Shown: positions 8,040-17,145, counted from the first letter of the stretch. The stretch is 64,000 nt of DNA from Streptomyces parvus (GCF_014648875.1 NZ_BMRY01000002.1:372001-436000), one strand, 5' to 3'. The notes: generated by a model not told the origin, from the letters alone. Made by a program: numbers and translations.

Positions 8040-9509
8040 ATGCCGTCGTCCAGATCCACCCGCGCGCTCGCCGTCGCGCTCCTGGCGGTCCTGCTGGGAG
8101 CCCTGCTCCCCGCCGCCACCGCGCAAGCGGCGAGCCGCACGGTGCAGGGAGGACGGCTGGACTGGGGCATCAAGGCGTCCTTCCAGAGCTATGTCACCGG
8201 CCCCATCGCGAACGGGAGTTGGCGCCTGACCGGCGGCGCGGCCACGGTCGGCGGCAGCCAGTTCCGCTTCCACTCGGCGACCGGCTCCTACGACCCGGAC
8301 TCCGGGGCGTTCAGCTCCGGCTTCTCCGGCGGCGTGCACTTCACCGGCCACAAGAAGGCCGACGGCAGCAATGAGCTGGACCTCACGATCAGCCGCCCCA
8401 CGATCCGCATCAGCGGCGGCAGCGGCGTGCTCCACGCGGACATGGTCAGCAAGGAGCGGGGGACCGGCAAGGTCTCCAACCGCTCCCAGGTGCCCCTGGC
8501 CAGGCTCTCTCTCGGCGGGATCAACATGAAGGGCGGTTCCACCCCCATCGCCCTCACCAACGTCCCCACCACGCTGACCGCCGAGGGCGCCTCCGCCTTC
8601 GCCGGCTACTACACCGAGGGCACCCCGCTCGACCCGGTCAGCCTCTCCGTCGACACCAAGGGCGCCGCCGAGCCGAAGCCCTCCGCCCCCGACAAGAAGA
8701 AGGACGAGGGCGAGAAGAAGGACAAGGCGGAGAAGAAGGACAAGGAGAAGGCGGGCCGCTTCGAGGACGCCGCCGTCGACTGGGGTGTGCGACGCACCTT
8801 CCGCGAGTACGTCACCGGCTCCATCGGTCAGGGCAAGTGGACGCTCGCCGACGGCGCCCAGGACGGCGGGGCCCTGTTCCGCTTCCCGCAGGGCAAGGGA
8901 ACGTACGACGCGAAGAAGGAGACGCTGGACGCGGAGTTCAGCGGCAGCATCCGCTTCATCGGCGCCCATGACCTCGACCTGAAGTTCGCCGCCGTCACCG
9001 TCGCCGTTGCCAAGGGCGAAGGCACCCTCTCGGCCGACGTCACCAGCGAGGGCAAGACCACCGAGAACGTCCCGATCGTCACTTTCGAGGCCGAGGACTT
9101 CACGCCCGAGGACGGACTCGCCGCCCTCACGGAAGCCCCCGCCGCCCTCACCGCCGAAGCCTCCAAGGCGTTCGGCTCCATGTACAAGGCGGGCACCGCG
9201 ATGGACCCGGTCTCGCTCGCCGTGGCCGTCGACGAGAAGGCCCAGCTGCCCGCCCTGCCCGACCTCGGCAGCGAGCCGACCGCGGCCGCCGAGCCCACGA
9301 AGAAGGCCACCGCGAAGCCCTCCGCCGCACCGTCGGCCGCCTCCTCCGACTCCGGTCCGGGCGCGGGCACCTGGGCGGCGATCGGCGGTGGCGCGCTGAT
9401 CCTCCTCGGAGCCGTGGCGGCGTTCTTCGTCCTGCGCCGCCGGTCCGCGCAGCCGGCCCCCGAGGCCGCCGACGCCTCCGCGGCCCCCGACTCCCCCCAG
9501 ACTTCCTGA
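8040..9509 (+). CDS. htaA: HtaA-domain secreted haem-binding protein, two HtaA domains, C-terminal membrane anchor
   Basis: This 489-residue protein has a signal peptide ending near ATAQAA (residue 31). HtaA domain 1 (about 35-200) and HtaA domain 2 (about 245-395) each begin with the family pattern (L/V)DWG(I/V)..(F/S)F..YV.G.I. A Lys/Glu-rich linker separates them. Near residue 445 a hydrophobic helix followed by RRRS anchors the C-terminus. In corynebacteria HtaA proteins take haem from haemoglobin and pass it to HmuT; the same role is inferred here. The ATG at 8040 has GGAGGG about 6 bases upstream. The gene follows the iron box and precedes a second htaA. Confidence 0.88.
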   Translation: MPSSRSTRALAVALLAVLLGALLPAATAQAASRTVQGGRLDWGIKASFQSYVTGPIANGSWRLTGGAATVGGSQFRFHSATGSYDPDSGAFSSGFSGGVHFTGHKKADGSNELDLTISRPTIRISGGSGVLHADMVSKERGTGKVSNRSQVPLARLSLGGINMKGGSTPIALTNVPTTLTAEGASAFAGYYTEGTPLDPVSLSVDTKGAAEPKPSAPDKKKDEGEKKDKAEKKDKEKAGRFEDAAVDWGVRRTFREYVTGSIGQGKWTLADGAQDGGALFRFPQGKGTYDAKKETLDAEFSGSIRFIGAHDLDLKFAAVTVAVAKGEGTLSADVTSEGKTTENVPIVTFEAEDFTPEDGLAALTEAPAALTAEASKAFGSMYKAGTAMDPVSLAVAVDEKAQLPALPDLGSEPTAAAEPTKKATAKPSAAPSAASSDSGPGAGTWAAIGGGALILLGAVAAFFVLRRRSAQPAPEAADASAAPDSPQTS

Positions 9510-9601
9510 CCCCCGGCATCACCCATGCGTGCCTTATGGATCCTCACCCCCTCCCCCCACGCTTCTCTTCCGCCCCCGGTCCCTCTAGGAGACACACCGA
9601 C

Positions 9602-11248
9602 ATGGCAGCAACCCGCCGCCCCATAGCCCTTGCCGCGGCCGTCGCCACGGCCGCCGCCCTCGGCGCCACCGCCTTCGCGCTCCCGGCCCTCGCCGCCGGG
9701 TCCCCGGCGGCCGCCCCCACCGCCGCCCCGAAGTTCGAGATCGTGGACGGCACGCTGGACTGGGGCATCAAGGAGTCCTTCCGCAAGTACATCGCCGGCC
9801 CCATCGCCCAGGGCAGGATCACCGTCTCCGACGGCGCCAAGCAGGCCGAAGGCAACGGCGTGTTCACCTTCGTCGACGGCAAGGGCTCCTACGACGTCGG
9901 GACGCACGCCTCCGACACCGCGTTCAAGGGCGGTGTCCGGTTCGAGGGCCACCACGGCGTGCTCGACGTCAAGCTGAGCGACATCAAGGTCGGCACCGGC
10001 CGGGAGACCGGCACCATCACCGCCGACTTCACCAGCAAGAAGATGGACGGCACCGTCGTCTCCAAGGACGACGCCCCCATCGCCGCCCTCGACATCACCG
10101 GCGCCGAGCGCGGTCGCGGTGCGAACGGCGAGACGGTCTTCACCGACATTCCGGCCAAGCTGACGGCCGAGGGCTCGGAGGCCTTCGCCGGCTTCTACGC
10201 GGAAGGCGCCGAGCTCGACCCGGCGACGCTGACGCTCAAGACCGCGGCCCCGAGCCCGACCCCGTCGGACGACCCGACCAAGGACCCGACGAAGGACCCG
10301 GACCCCACCAAGGACCCGGACCCGACCAAGGACCCGACCAAGGACCCGGACCCGACCACGGACCCGACCAAGGACCCGGACCCGACCACGGACCCGACGA
10401 AGGACCCGAGCGGCGACCCGACCCCCACGGCCTCCGAGACCGCCGCGCCCGTCAGCGGCCCGGTCGTCGACGGCACCCTCAACTGGGGCGTGAAGGAGAG
10501 GTTCCGCAACTACGTCCTCGGCAACATCGCCCACGGCAAGATCGTGACGAGCGACGGCGCGTCCGCCAACGGCGACAGCTACCGCTTCACCAAGGCCACC
10601 GGCGTCCTCGACGCCGACAAGAACACCCTCGACGCCGCCTTCAAGGGCAAGGTGCGCTTCCTCGGCCACGAGACCAACGGCGAGTACGTCCTCGACCTGT
10701 CCCTCAGCAACCTGAAGGTCGACATCGAGGGCACCTCCGGCACGCTCCTGGCCGACGTCTCCTCCAAGGACCAGAAGTCCGGCAAGGTCAGCAAGTTCAC
10801 CGGCCTGTCCCTGGCCGACCTGAAGGTGCCCTCCGGCGCGCTCGCCGCCAAGGGCGGCATCGTGAACCTCAAGAATGTCCCGGCGACGCTCACCGCGGAC
10901 GGCGCCAAGGCGTTCGGCGGCTTCTACCAGAAGGGCGAGGAGCTCGACGCGCTGAACGTCGCGGTCTCCATCGACAAGGACGCCCAGCTCCCGGGCGGCT
11001 CCACCGGCGGCTCCGGCTCCACGGGCGGTTCGGGCTCCACCGGCGGTTCCACGGCGGGCGGTTCGACCACCGGCGGCGGCACGGTCGGCGGCGGCTCCAC
11101 CGGCGGTTCGGTCGGCGGCTCCGGCGCGCTGGCCTCCACCGGCTCCGACGTCCCGACCGGCGCCCTGATCGCCGCCTCCGGCGTCGTCGTGGCGGCCGGT
11201 GCCGGTGTCGTGATCGCGGCGCGCCGCCGCCGCGACACCACCGCCTGA
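9602..11248 (+). CDS. HtaA-domain surface protein with LAXTG sortase-type tail
   Basis: This 548-residue protein has a signal peptide (to about residue 35), HtaA domain 1 (about 48-200), an Asp/Pro/Thr/Lys repeat linker (about 222-272), HtaA domain 2 (about 288-440) and a Gly/Ser/Thr linker. It ends with LASTG near residue 510, a hydrophobic helix and RRRR. LAXTG is the motif used by streptomycete class E sortases, so the protein is probably linked to the cell wall and relays haem across it, while the upstream paralogue stays in the membrane. The ATG at 9602 follows AGGAGA with 9 bases between; an in-frame ATG at 9536 lacks a site. Confidence 0.88.
   Translation: MAATRRPIALAAAVATAAALGATAFALPALAAGSPAAAPTAAPKFEIVDGTLDWGIKESFRKYIAGPIAQGRITVSDGAKQAEGNGVFTFVDGKGSYDVGTHASDTAFKGGVRFEGHHGVLDVKLSDIKVGTGRETGTITADFTSKKMDGTVVSKDDAPIAALDITGAERGRGANGETVFTDIPAKLTAEGSEAFAGFYAEGAELDPATLTLKTAAPSPTPSDDPTKDPTKDPDPTKDPDPTKDPTKDPDPTTDPTKDPDPTTDPTKDPSGDPTPTASETAAPVSGPVVDGTLNWGVKERFRNYVLGNIAHGKIVTSDGASANGDSYRFTKATGVLDADKNTLDAAFKGKVRFLGHETNGEYVLDLSLSNLKVDIEGTSGTLLADVSSKDQKSGKVSKFTGLSLADLKVPSGALAAKGGIVNLKNVPATLTADGAKAFGGFYQKGEELDALNVAVSIDKDAQLPGGSTGGSGSTGGSGSTGGSTAGGSTTGGGTVGGGSTGGSVGGSGALASTGSDVPTGALIAASGVVVAAGAGVVIAARRRRDTTA
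10268..10410 (+). repeat. Intragenic DPTKDP-coding repeat tract
   Basis: Degenerate tandem copies of GACCCGACCAAGGACCCG encode repeated D-P-T-(K/T)-D-P units linking the two HtaA domains. Such a tract probably acts as an extended wall-spanning spacer and may vary in length between strains. Confidence 0.85.
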
Positions 11249-11265
11249 TCCACCCGCACATCGAC

Positions 11266-11309
11266 CGGGGCCGGTCCGGCGAGCACACCCGCTCGCCGGA
11301 CCGGCCCCG
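11266..11309 (+). terminator. Strong intrinsic terminator after the htaA genes
   Basis: An 18-bp perfect inverted repeat (11266-11283 with 11292-11309) encloses an 8-base loop and begins 17 bases after the second htaA stop. As usual in Streptomyces there is no clear T tract. Confidence 0.85.
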
Positions 11310-11364
11310 CGGCCGTACCCGGCTCGCTTGCCGCGCCCGCGCCCGGCAGTGCTTGAATGCCCTG

Positions 11365-12042
11365 GTGAACGACTACGACGTACCCCGGGGCATCGACGTC
11401 CTGCGGGTGTTCTGCGGACCCGACGGCCGGTACGGCAACGCCCTCGGCGTCGTACGCGACGGCAGCGGCCACCCCGACGAGGCGTCCCGGCAGCGGCTGA
11501 CCCGGCAACTGGGCTTCAGCGAGACCGTGTTCGTCGACGACCCGGAGCGCGGCCGGGTGGACATCCACACCCCGGGGCTCCGGCTGCCGTTCGCCGGACA
11601 CCCGCTGGTGGGCGCGGCCTGGCTGCTCGACCTGGAGATCCTGGAACTGGCCGTCGGGGACGTGTTCGCGCGCCAGGACGGCGAGTTCACCTGGATCACC
11701 GCCCGCCCCGAGTGGGCCCCGCCGCGCACGCTCCAGCAGTACGCGAGCGCCGCCGAGATCGAGGCGCTGCCGGGACCGCCGCCCGGCGAGGGCTGGCTCT
11801 ACGCCTGGGCCTGGGAGGACGAGGCGGCCGGCCGGGTGCGCGCGCGGGCCTTCCCGAGGCGCGGCGGGGAGGCCGGGATCGTCGAGGACGAGGCGACGGG
11901 GGCAGCGGCCATGCTGCTCAGCGCCCACCTCGGCCGGGCCCTGAACATCACACAAGGACGCGGCTCCCAGATCCTCACCGCACCCGCGCCGGACGGCACG
12001 GTGGAGGTCGGGGGCCGCGTCCTGATGGCCGCCCGGGGCTGA
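11365..12042 (+). CDS. PhzF-family isomerase-like protein
   Basis: This protein of about 225 residues belongs to the PhzF/diaminopimelate-epimerase-like fold. Family marks are the N-terminal VFCGPDGRYGNALGVV, LPFAGHPLVGAAWLL, and EDEATGAAAMLL, which holds the proposed catalytic acidic residue. The C-terminal GRGSQI also fits. The substrate is unknown; despite the name there is no phenazine pathway here. It sits between htaA and haem oxygenase but nothing links it to haem. Start is uncertain: GTG at 11365 or TTG at 11353, neither with a clear ribosome site. Confidence 0.8.
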   Translation: MNDYDVPRGIDVLRVFCGPDGRYGNALGVVRDGSGHPDEASRQRLTRQLGFSETVFVDDPERGRVDIHTPGLRLPFAGHPLVGAAWLLDLEILELAVGDVFARQDGEFTWITARPEWAPPRTLQQYASAAEIEALPGPPPGEGWLYAWAWEDEAAGRVRARAFPRRGGEAGIVEDEATGAAAMLLSAHLGRALNITQGRGSQILTAPAPDGTVEVGGRVLMAARG

Positions 12043-12073
12043 ACCCGGGCGGCGGTGAACCGTGAAGCGGTGA

Positions 12074-12739
12074 CTACGCGCTGAGCGGGAAGACCTCACC
12101 CAGCTCGCGGAAGACCGCGGTGTTCAGCGCGAAGGCGCGCTTGCACTCCTCGATGATGCGCTGCTTCTCCAGGTCGTCCGCGTTCACACCGTCCAGCAGC
12201 TCGCGGTAACCCCGCTTGAATGCGGCGGGGTTGGTGATCTGCTCGAAGACGTAGAACCGGACGCCGTCTCCCTTGCGCTCGAAGCCCCAGGTCTTCTCCG
12301 CCTTGTCGCGGATGATCTGACCGCCCGACAGGTCGCCGAGGTAGCGCGTGTAGTGGTGGGCGACGTAACCGGCGGGCCAGGTGCGCGCGCACTCCGCGAC
12401 CCGGGCCGCGTACGCCGCGGTGGCGGGCAGCGGCTCAAGGCCCTCGCGCCAGCCGTCCCCGCGCAGATGCGCCAGGTCGCGCTCCAGCTCGGCGGAGCGC
12501 ATCAGCTCCGGCTGTATGAACGGACCGGCGACCGGGTCGTCGCGCAGAGCCTCCGCGCCCTCCTCCAGCGCCCGGTACACGAACCACAGCTGCTCGGTGT
12601 AGCGCGTGTAGGCGTCCACTCCCAGCCGCCCGCCGAGGAGGTCACCCATGAAGGTCGAGGTCTCGGCCTCGGTGTGCTGCTCGTGCGACGCGGTGCGGAT
12701 CAGCGTCGAGAAGGGAGTGACGGTGGCGGTTGCGTCCAA
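12074..12739 (-). CDS. hmuO: Biliverdin-producing haem oxygenase
   Basis: This 221-residue enzyme opens imported haem to biliverdin, CO and Fe2+, which completes the haem-iron route started by HtaA and HmuTUV. The proximal His lies in ASHEQHTEAET near residue 19-22, and the distal-helix motif YLGDLSGGQII is intact. It is full length for the HO-1/HmuO family. The start ATG at 12739 lies about 107 bases downstream (in its own direction) of an iron-box-like site, indicating iron control shared with htaA/hmuT. It is convergent with the phzF-like gene. Confidence 0.92.
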   Translation of the reverse strand: MDATATVTPFSTLIRTASHEQHTEAETSTFMGDLLGGRLGVDAYTRYTEQLWFVYRALEEGAEALRDDPVAGPFIQPELMRSAELERDLAHLRGDGWREGLEPLPATAAYAARVAECARTWPAGYVAHHYTRYLGDLSGGQIIRDKAEKTWGFERKGDGVRFYVFEQITNPAAFKRGYRELLDGVNADDLEKQRIIEECKRAFALNTAVFRELGEVFPLSA

Positions 12740-12845
12740 GGCGGGCCTCCGGGGACCGAGGGGACGGGAGAGTCCAGAAAGAGACGGAAATATCGGCAGG
12801 CGGCCGCCGCGACGGTGCGGCGGCGCGTGCCGATACGCCGATCCT

Positions 12846-12864
12846 CCTACTTAGGCTTACCTAA
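12846..12864. promoter_or_regulatory. Candidate iron box upstream of haem oxygenase
   Basis: The core CTTAGG-CTTA-CCTAAG (12850-12865) is an inverted repeat. Aligned to the DtxR/DmdR iron-box consensus, 12846-12864 matches 13 of 19 positions, and the right half matches 10 of 11. It lies in an AT-richer stretch before the haem oxygenase gene, so control by the iron repressor is likely. Confidence 0.65.
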
Positions 12865-12968
12865 GTCAACTGGTTCCCGACTGCTTGTCGGTAAAAAAAT
12901 ACGCCACGAAGGGGTGGAGGGCCCGATATCGGAAAGTTCGGGGTGATTCCGGGGTGATTCCCGGGTGG

Positions 12969-13826
12969 CTACGGAAGGGTGAGGATCTCCGCTCCGGTCT
13001 CCGTGACGACCAGCGTGTGCTCGAACTGGGCCGTCCGCTTCCGGTCCTTCGTCACCACGGTCCAGCCGTCCTCCCACAGGTCGTACTCATGGGTGCCCAG
13101 CGTCAGCATCGGCTCGATGGTGAACGTCATGCCCGGCTGCATCACCGTGGTGGCGTGCGGGCTGTCGTAGTGCGGGATGATCAGGCCGGAGTGGAACGAG
13201 GTGTTGATCCCGTGGCCGGTGAAGTCGCGGACGACCCCGTAGCCGAACCGCTTGGCGTACGACTCGATGACCCGGCCGATGACGTTGATCTGCCGCCCTG
13301 GCTTGACCGCCTTGATGGCCCGGTTCAGCGATTCCCGGGTGCGCTCGACCAGCAGCCGGGACTCCTCGTCCACGTCGCCGCAGAAGTAGGTGGCGTTGTT
13401 GTCGCCGTGCACCCCGTTGATGTACGCGGTGACGTCCAGGTTCACGATGTCGCCGTCGCGCAGGACGGTGGAGTCGGGGATGCCGTGGCAGATGACCTCG
13501 TTGAGCGAGCTGCACAGCGACTTCGGGAAGCCCCGGTAGCCGAGCGTCGAGGGGTACGCGCCGTGATCGACCATGAAGTCGTGGGCGACCTTGTCGAGCT
13601 GGTCCGTGGTGACGCCCGGGGCGATGTGCTTGGCGGCCTCCTCCATCGCCTGCGCGGCGATACGGCCCGCGATGCGCATCCGCTCGATGGTGTCGGCGTC
13701 CTGCACCTCCGGGCCGGTGTACGGCGTCGGAGCCGGCTTCCCCACGTACTCGGGACGCCGGATGTTTCCGGGTACGGAACGGACGGGAGTGATCTCCCCT
13801 GGTACGAGAAGCGACTGGCCAGACAT
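12969..13826 (-). CDS. map: Type I methionine aminopeptidase
   Basis: This 285-residue enzyme removes the initiator Met from nascent proteins. The pita-bread fold metal ligands are visible: Asp in [12 protein letters not shown], Asp in [11 protein letters not shown], His in [11 protein letters not shown], Glu in TFTIEPML and Glu in AQFEHTLVV. The actinobacterial N-terminal extension [19 protein letters not shown] contains the ribosome-docking Pro motif. The ATG at 13826 is the conserved start but has no Shine-Dalgarno site. TTAGACT ends 8 bases before it and may be a -10 element of a leaderless transcript. Confidence 0.92.
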   Translation of the reverse strand: MSGQSLLVPGEITPVRSVPGNIRRPEYVGKPAPTPYTGPEVQDADTIERMRIAGRIAAQAMEEAAKHIAPGVTTDQLDKVAHDFMVDHGAYPSTLGYRGFPKSLCSSLNEVICHGIPDSTVLRDGDIVNLDVTAYINGVHGDNNATYFCGDVDEESRLLVERTRESLNRAIKAVKPGRQINVIGRVIESYAKRFGYGVVRDFTGHGINTSFHSGLIIPHYDSPHATTVMQPGMTFTIEPMLTLGTHEYDLWEDGWTVVTKDRKRTAQFEHTLVVTETGAEILTLP

Positions 13827-13884
13827 GCCAGCGAGTCTAACCAGCGGCGTCGGGGCACCATGGCGATAAGGAAAGGAGCCGTCG

Positions 13885-14121
13885 ATGGCCCTGTTCAAGA
13901 AGCGCACGGTCGGCAAACCGGGCGAGTGGTACTACTGCCTGGAGCACAAGAAGGTCGAGGAAGGCCCGGAGTGCCCGGCGCTGAACCGTTTCGGCCCCTA
14001 CACCTCCCGTGAGGCGGCCCAGCACGCGATGGACACCGCGCGCGACCGCAACCTGGAGTGGGACACGGACCCGAAATGGCACGACGAGGACAAGGGCAGA
14101 TCAAGCCCGTCCGGCGATTGA
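13885..14121 (+). CDS. Conserved small protein of unknown function
   Basis: This 78-residue protein, divergent from map, is a type I recognise as a conserved Streptomyces hypothetical. It is rich in aromatic and charged residues ([35 protein letters not shown]) and has two Cys. The core looks like a single small alpha/beta unit with [15 protein letters not shown], reminiscent of SPOR-like modules, but that is only a guess. Start ATG at 13885 follows AAGGAGCC. The last codons (S-S-P-S-G-D-stop) come from a dispersed repeat that begins inside the gene. Confidence 0.75.
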   Translation: MALFKKRTVGKPGEWYYCLEHKKVEEGPECPALNRFGPYTSREAAQHAMDTARDRNLEWDTDPKWHDEDKGRSSPSGD

Positions 14122-14213
14122 GGACGTCCTTCAGCCCCGTCGGCGCTTGAGGCCGCACATCCAGCCCGTCCGGCGTTCGAGGACGCCTTCTCAGCCCCTC
14201 CGGCGATTGAGAA
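14104..14213 (+). repeat. Array of four dispersed CCCGTCCGGCG(A/T)TTGAGG-type repeats
   Basis: Four imperfect copies of the same short repeat start near 14104, 14132, 14162 and 14192. The first overlaps the end of the preceding gene and provides its stop codon. Related copies occur near 31330-31515 and, inverted, at 51121. Confidence 0.8.
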
Positions 14214-14215
14214 GC

Positions 14216-14235
14216 GGGGCGCGGGGCGGAGCCCC
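14216..14235. terminator. Probable bidirectional terminator hairpin
   Basis: The GGGGC-GGA-GCCCC hairpin at 14223-14235 lies in the 122-base convergent gap between the 78-residue gene and the MFS gene. It immediately follows the repeat array and could serve both directions. Confidence 0.5.
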
Positions 14236-14243
14236 GGACCGGG

Positions 14244-15566
14244 TCACCCCTCCACCCGGGCCTCCCGCCTCCGCACCGCATCCTCATCCGTCTCCGAGTC
14301 GTACCGCACCAACTTCGGCAACGCCGCCGTCAGCAGCACCACCGACGCCACACACGCCACCCCGCCCGTCCAGATCGCCGACCGGGTCCCGGTCCAGCCG
14401 GCCATCGCCCCGGCCCGCACCTGACCCAGCTGCGGCCCGACGCTGTACGAGAGCACCTCGATGCCCGCCAGCCGCCCCCGCAGCTCCTCCGGAATGGTCT
14501 GGTTCCAGATCGTCGAGCGCCCCAGCCCGCTCAGCATGTCGCCCGCCCCCGCCACGGCCAGGCAGACCAGCACGACCCACACGCTGGAGAACCAGCCCGC
14601 CGCCGCGATCGCCAGCCCCCACACCGCCGCCCCGAACACCACGAACAGCCCGTGCCGCCGCACCCGGGACGTCCAGCCGCTGGTCAGCCCCAGGGCGAGG
14701 GAGCCGACCGAGCCCGCCGCGTACATCAGCCCCAGCGACCACTCGGCGTCCAGCTCGTCCGCCAGGAACGGGAAGATCGTGTTCGGGAAGGCGAAGAACA
14801 TCGCCGCCAGATCGATCGCGTACGTCCCCAGCAGCACCGGCCGGCTCCAGGCGTACCGCGCCCCCTCGACGATCCCGCGCAGCGACGGCTTCGCCGCCTC
14901 CTTGGCGGGCGGCGCGGGGGCGAGCCGCAGACAGAGCACGACGGAGGCGGCGAACGTGCACACCGTCACCGCGTACGCCGTGCCGTGACCGGCGTACGCC
15001 ACCACCAGGCCGGCCAGCGCCGGACCCGCGATCGCCCCGATCTGCCAGCGCAGCGAGTTCAGCGCGGCCGCCGCCGTCTGCTGGGCGTGCGGCACGATCC
15101 GGGCCATCAGCGAGTCCAGCGCGGGCCGCTGGAGCCCGGCGAGCGCGGACACCCCGCCGGCCACCACGTACAGCGGCCACAGCAGGGGCTCCGGGAGCAG
15201 GGCGTTCACCAGCAGGATCGCGGCGAGCACCCCGAGCCCGGCCTCGGTGAGCAGGATGACCCGGCGGCGGTCCACCGAGTCCGCGAGCGCCCCGCCGTAC
15301 AGCCCGAAGACCACCAGCGGCACCAGCTCCACCGCGCCCATCGCCCCGACCGCGAGCGGGGAGCCCGTGAGGTCCTTGATCTGGAGCGGCAGCGCGATGA
15401 GCGCCATGAAGCTGCCGAAGTACGTGATCAGGCCCTGCACCCACAGCAGCCGGAAGTCCGGCGAGGAACGCCACGGCGAGAGGTCGGGCAGCAGGGCGCG
15501 CAACCGCCCCGGTCGCGGTGCCGGCGGCGAGGCGGAGGAGGGGGGTGGGGGAGGTGCTGAGGTCAC
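14244..15566 (-). CDS. MFS transporter (enterobactin-exporter/EntS-like)
   Basis: This membrane protein has about 440 residues and twelve predicted helices after a Pro/Ser-rich cytoplasmic N-terminus. The MFS loop GGALADSVDRRRVIL follows helix 2. The layout and the FRLLWVQGLITYFGSFMALI start match MFS_3/EntS-type exporters, whose substrates include siderophores and small drugs. No regulator adjoins it, so the substrate is unknown. Start is uncertain: GTG at 15566 (VTSAPPPPP) or TTG at 15587, neither with a good ribosome site. Confidence 0.8.
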   Translation of the reverse strand: MTSAPPPPPSSASPPAPRPGRLRALLPDLSPWRSSPDFRLLWVQGLITYFGSFMALIALPLQIKDLTGSPLAVGAMGAVELVPLVVFGLYGGALADSVDRRRVILLTEAGLGVLAAILLVNALLPEPLLWPLYVVAGGVSALAGLQRPALDSLMARIVPHAQQTAAAALNSLRWQIGAIAGPALAGLVVAYAGHGTAYAVTVCTFAASVVLCLRLAPAPPAKEAAKPSLRGIVEGARYAWSRPVLLGTYAIDLAAMFFAFPNTIFPFLADELDAEWSLGLMYAAGSVGSLALGLTSGWTSRVRRHGLFVVFGAAVWGLAIAAAGWFSSVWVVLVCLAVAGAGDMLSGLGRSTIWNQTIPEELRGRLAGIEVLSYSVGPQLGQVRAGAMAGWTGTRSAIWTGGVACVASVVLLTAALPKLVRYDSETDEDAVRRREARVEG

Positions 15567-15626
15567 GAAGGGCCATGATCCGTACAACAGGGTGTATCGG
15601 GCAAGCGAGTTTCCGGCCCGCCCGCG

Positions 15627-16229
15627 CTACCAGCGGGCCGGCGGCGGCTGCGTCAGCCGGTCGGCCAGCCCGGAGAGCCGGTCCCGGAACGTGCGCCGCC
15701 CGCCCGCCGGAGGCCTCCCGTTCTCCCCGGCGGCCGCGCTCACCAGGTGCTGCACGATGTCCAGGTCCACCTCGTCGTCCCCGCCGACCACCAGCGACTC
15801 GTGCGCGAGACCGCCGACCTCGGGGTCGCCGCCGTCCAGGGTGAGCACCCGCGCCCCGGCCCGCCGGGCGTCGTGCACCAGCTCCAGCAGGCCTTCGTCC
15901 GGCCGCTCCGGCGCGACCAGCAGCACCGTCTCGCCACGCCCCGCCGCCGCGATCCGGTCGGGCCCGACCGCCAGGTGCGCCGGGTCGCCCGCCGCCACCC
16001 GGTGCCGGACGAGCGTGGGCGCCAGCTCCGGCAGCCCGGACCAGGCGGACTCGTCGGAGAGATGGGCCGCCAGATGCCACGGCTCGTACGCCTCGGTCCC
16101 CGCCAGCAGCAGGCCGCCGCCGCGCGGCACGACGGAGGCGCGCAGGGTCAGGGCGAACCGGCGGGCGTCCTGCGGCCACCGGGTCCCGGCCAGCACTTCA
16201 CGGAGCAGAGCGACGCGTACGGCATCCAT
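15627..16229 (-). CDS. Conserved hypothetical protein
   Basis: This 200-residue soluble protein has alternating beta/alpha patterns (ETVLLVAPERPDEGLLELVHDARRAGARVLTL in summary form: strand, helix, strand) that suggest a Rossmann-like or SIS-like fold. I do not recognise a catalytic motif. It ends with a basic, Pro-rich tail (GRRTFRDRLSGLADRL). The family seems limited to actinomycetes. The ATG at 16229 is supported by conserved-looking MDAVRVALLREVL. It lies just upstream of the MFS gene on the same strand. Confidence 0.65.
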   Translation of the reverse strand: MDAVRVALLREVLAGTRWPQDARRFALTLRASVVPRGGGLLLAGTEAYEPWHLAAHLSDESAWSGLPELAPTLVRHRVAAGDPAHLAVGPDRIAAAGRGETVLLVAPERPDEGLLELVHDARRAGARVLTLDGGDPEVGGLAHESLVVGGDDEVDLDIVQHLVSAAAGENGRPPAGGRRTFRDRLSGLADRLTQPPPARW

Positions 16230-16415
16230 GGCCCGGCATCCTGCCCCGGTCCGTCGCCCCGGCCGGCCCCGTCACCCACGGCCTCACCCGAACGGAGGAC
16301 CCGGCGGGAAACGGGACCAGAGAGCGGAACCGACGGGCGGACCGGGACCGGACCGAGGCCGACCGAGGCCGACGGGGCGGCTTCCCCGCGTCTTACCTGG
16401 CAGTAGGGTCGGCCC

Positions 16416-17129
16416 ATGACTACACAGGACAGCAGCGGCAGCGCGCCCAAGCCCCCCGCCAAGGACCCCTGGGACCTCCCCGACGTATCCGGCCTGAGCG
16501 TCGGCGTGCTCGGCGGAACCGGACCGCAGGGCCGCGGCCTCGCCTACCGGCTCGCCCGCGCCGGACAGAAGGTCACCCTCGGCTCCCGGGACGCGGCCCG
16601 CGCCGAGCAGGCGGCGGCCGAGCTGGGCTTCGGCGTCGAGGGCGCGGACAACGCGGAGTGCGCCCGGCGCAGCGACATCGTGATCGTCGCCGTGCCGTGG
16701 GACGGTCACGCCAAGACGCTCCAGTCGCTGCGCGAGGAGCTTGCGGGCAAGCTCGTCATCGACTGCGTCAACCCCCTCGGCTTCGACAAGAAGGGCGCCT
16801 ACGCCCTCAAGCCCGAGGAGGGCAGCGCCGCCGAGCAGGCCGCGGCCCTGCTGCCGGACTCCCGGGTCACCGCCGCCTTCCACCACCTCTCGGCCGTGCT
16901 GCTCCAGGACGAGTCGATCGAGGAGATCGACACCGATGTGCTGGTCCTGGGCGAGGCGCGCGCCGACACCGACCTCGTACAGGCGCTGGCCGGCCGGATC
17001 CCCGGTATGCGGGGCATCTTCGCCGGCCGGCTGCGCAACGCCCACCAGGTCGAGTCGCTGGTCGCCAACCTGATCTCGGTCAACCGCCGCTACAAGGCCC
17101 ACGCCGGACTGCGCACCACCGACGTCTGA
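16416..17129 (+). CDS. npdG: NADPH-dependent F420 reductase
   Basis: This 237-residue oxidoreductase transfers hydride between NADPH and coenzyme F420. The N-terminal dinucleotide motif VGVLGGTGPQGRGLAYRLA (about residues 29-47) and the NADP-phosphate site TLGSRDAARA are intact. VIVAVPWDGH, IDCVNPLGF and the C-terminal ANLISVNRRYKAHAG are typical. It supplies reduced F420 to other enzymes, so no partner gene is needed next to it. ATG at 16416 is the likely start. Confidence 0.92.
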   Translation: MTTQDSSGSAPKPPAKDPWDLPDVSGLSVGVLGGTGPQGRGLAYRLARAGQKVTLGSRDAARAEQAAAELGFGVEGADNAECARRSDIVIVAVPWDGHAKTLQSLREELAGKLVIDCVNPLGFDKKGAYALKPEEGSAAEQAAALLPDSRVTAAFHHLSAVLLQDESIEEIDTDVLVLGEARADTDLVQALAGRIPGMRGIFAGRLRNAHQVESLVANLISVNRRYKAHAGLRTTDV

Positions 17130-17145
17130 CCGGGCCGGCCCCGGC

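Noticed and set aside
6758..8173. A longer hmuT start reaching to 8173
   Set aside because: The extra 105 residues would cover the iron box and the first htaA codons, lack a signal-like N-terminus, and the GTG at 7858 has a ribosome site and a proper lipoprotein signal.
10268..10410. Short regular repeats resembling a CRISPR array
   Set aside because: The units are in frame within htaA, encode DPTKDP and have no spacers.
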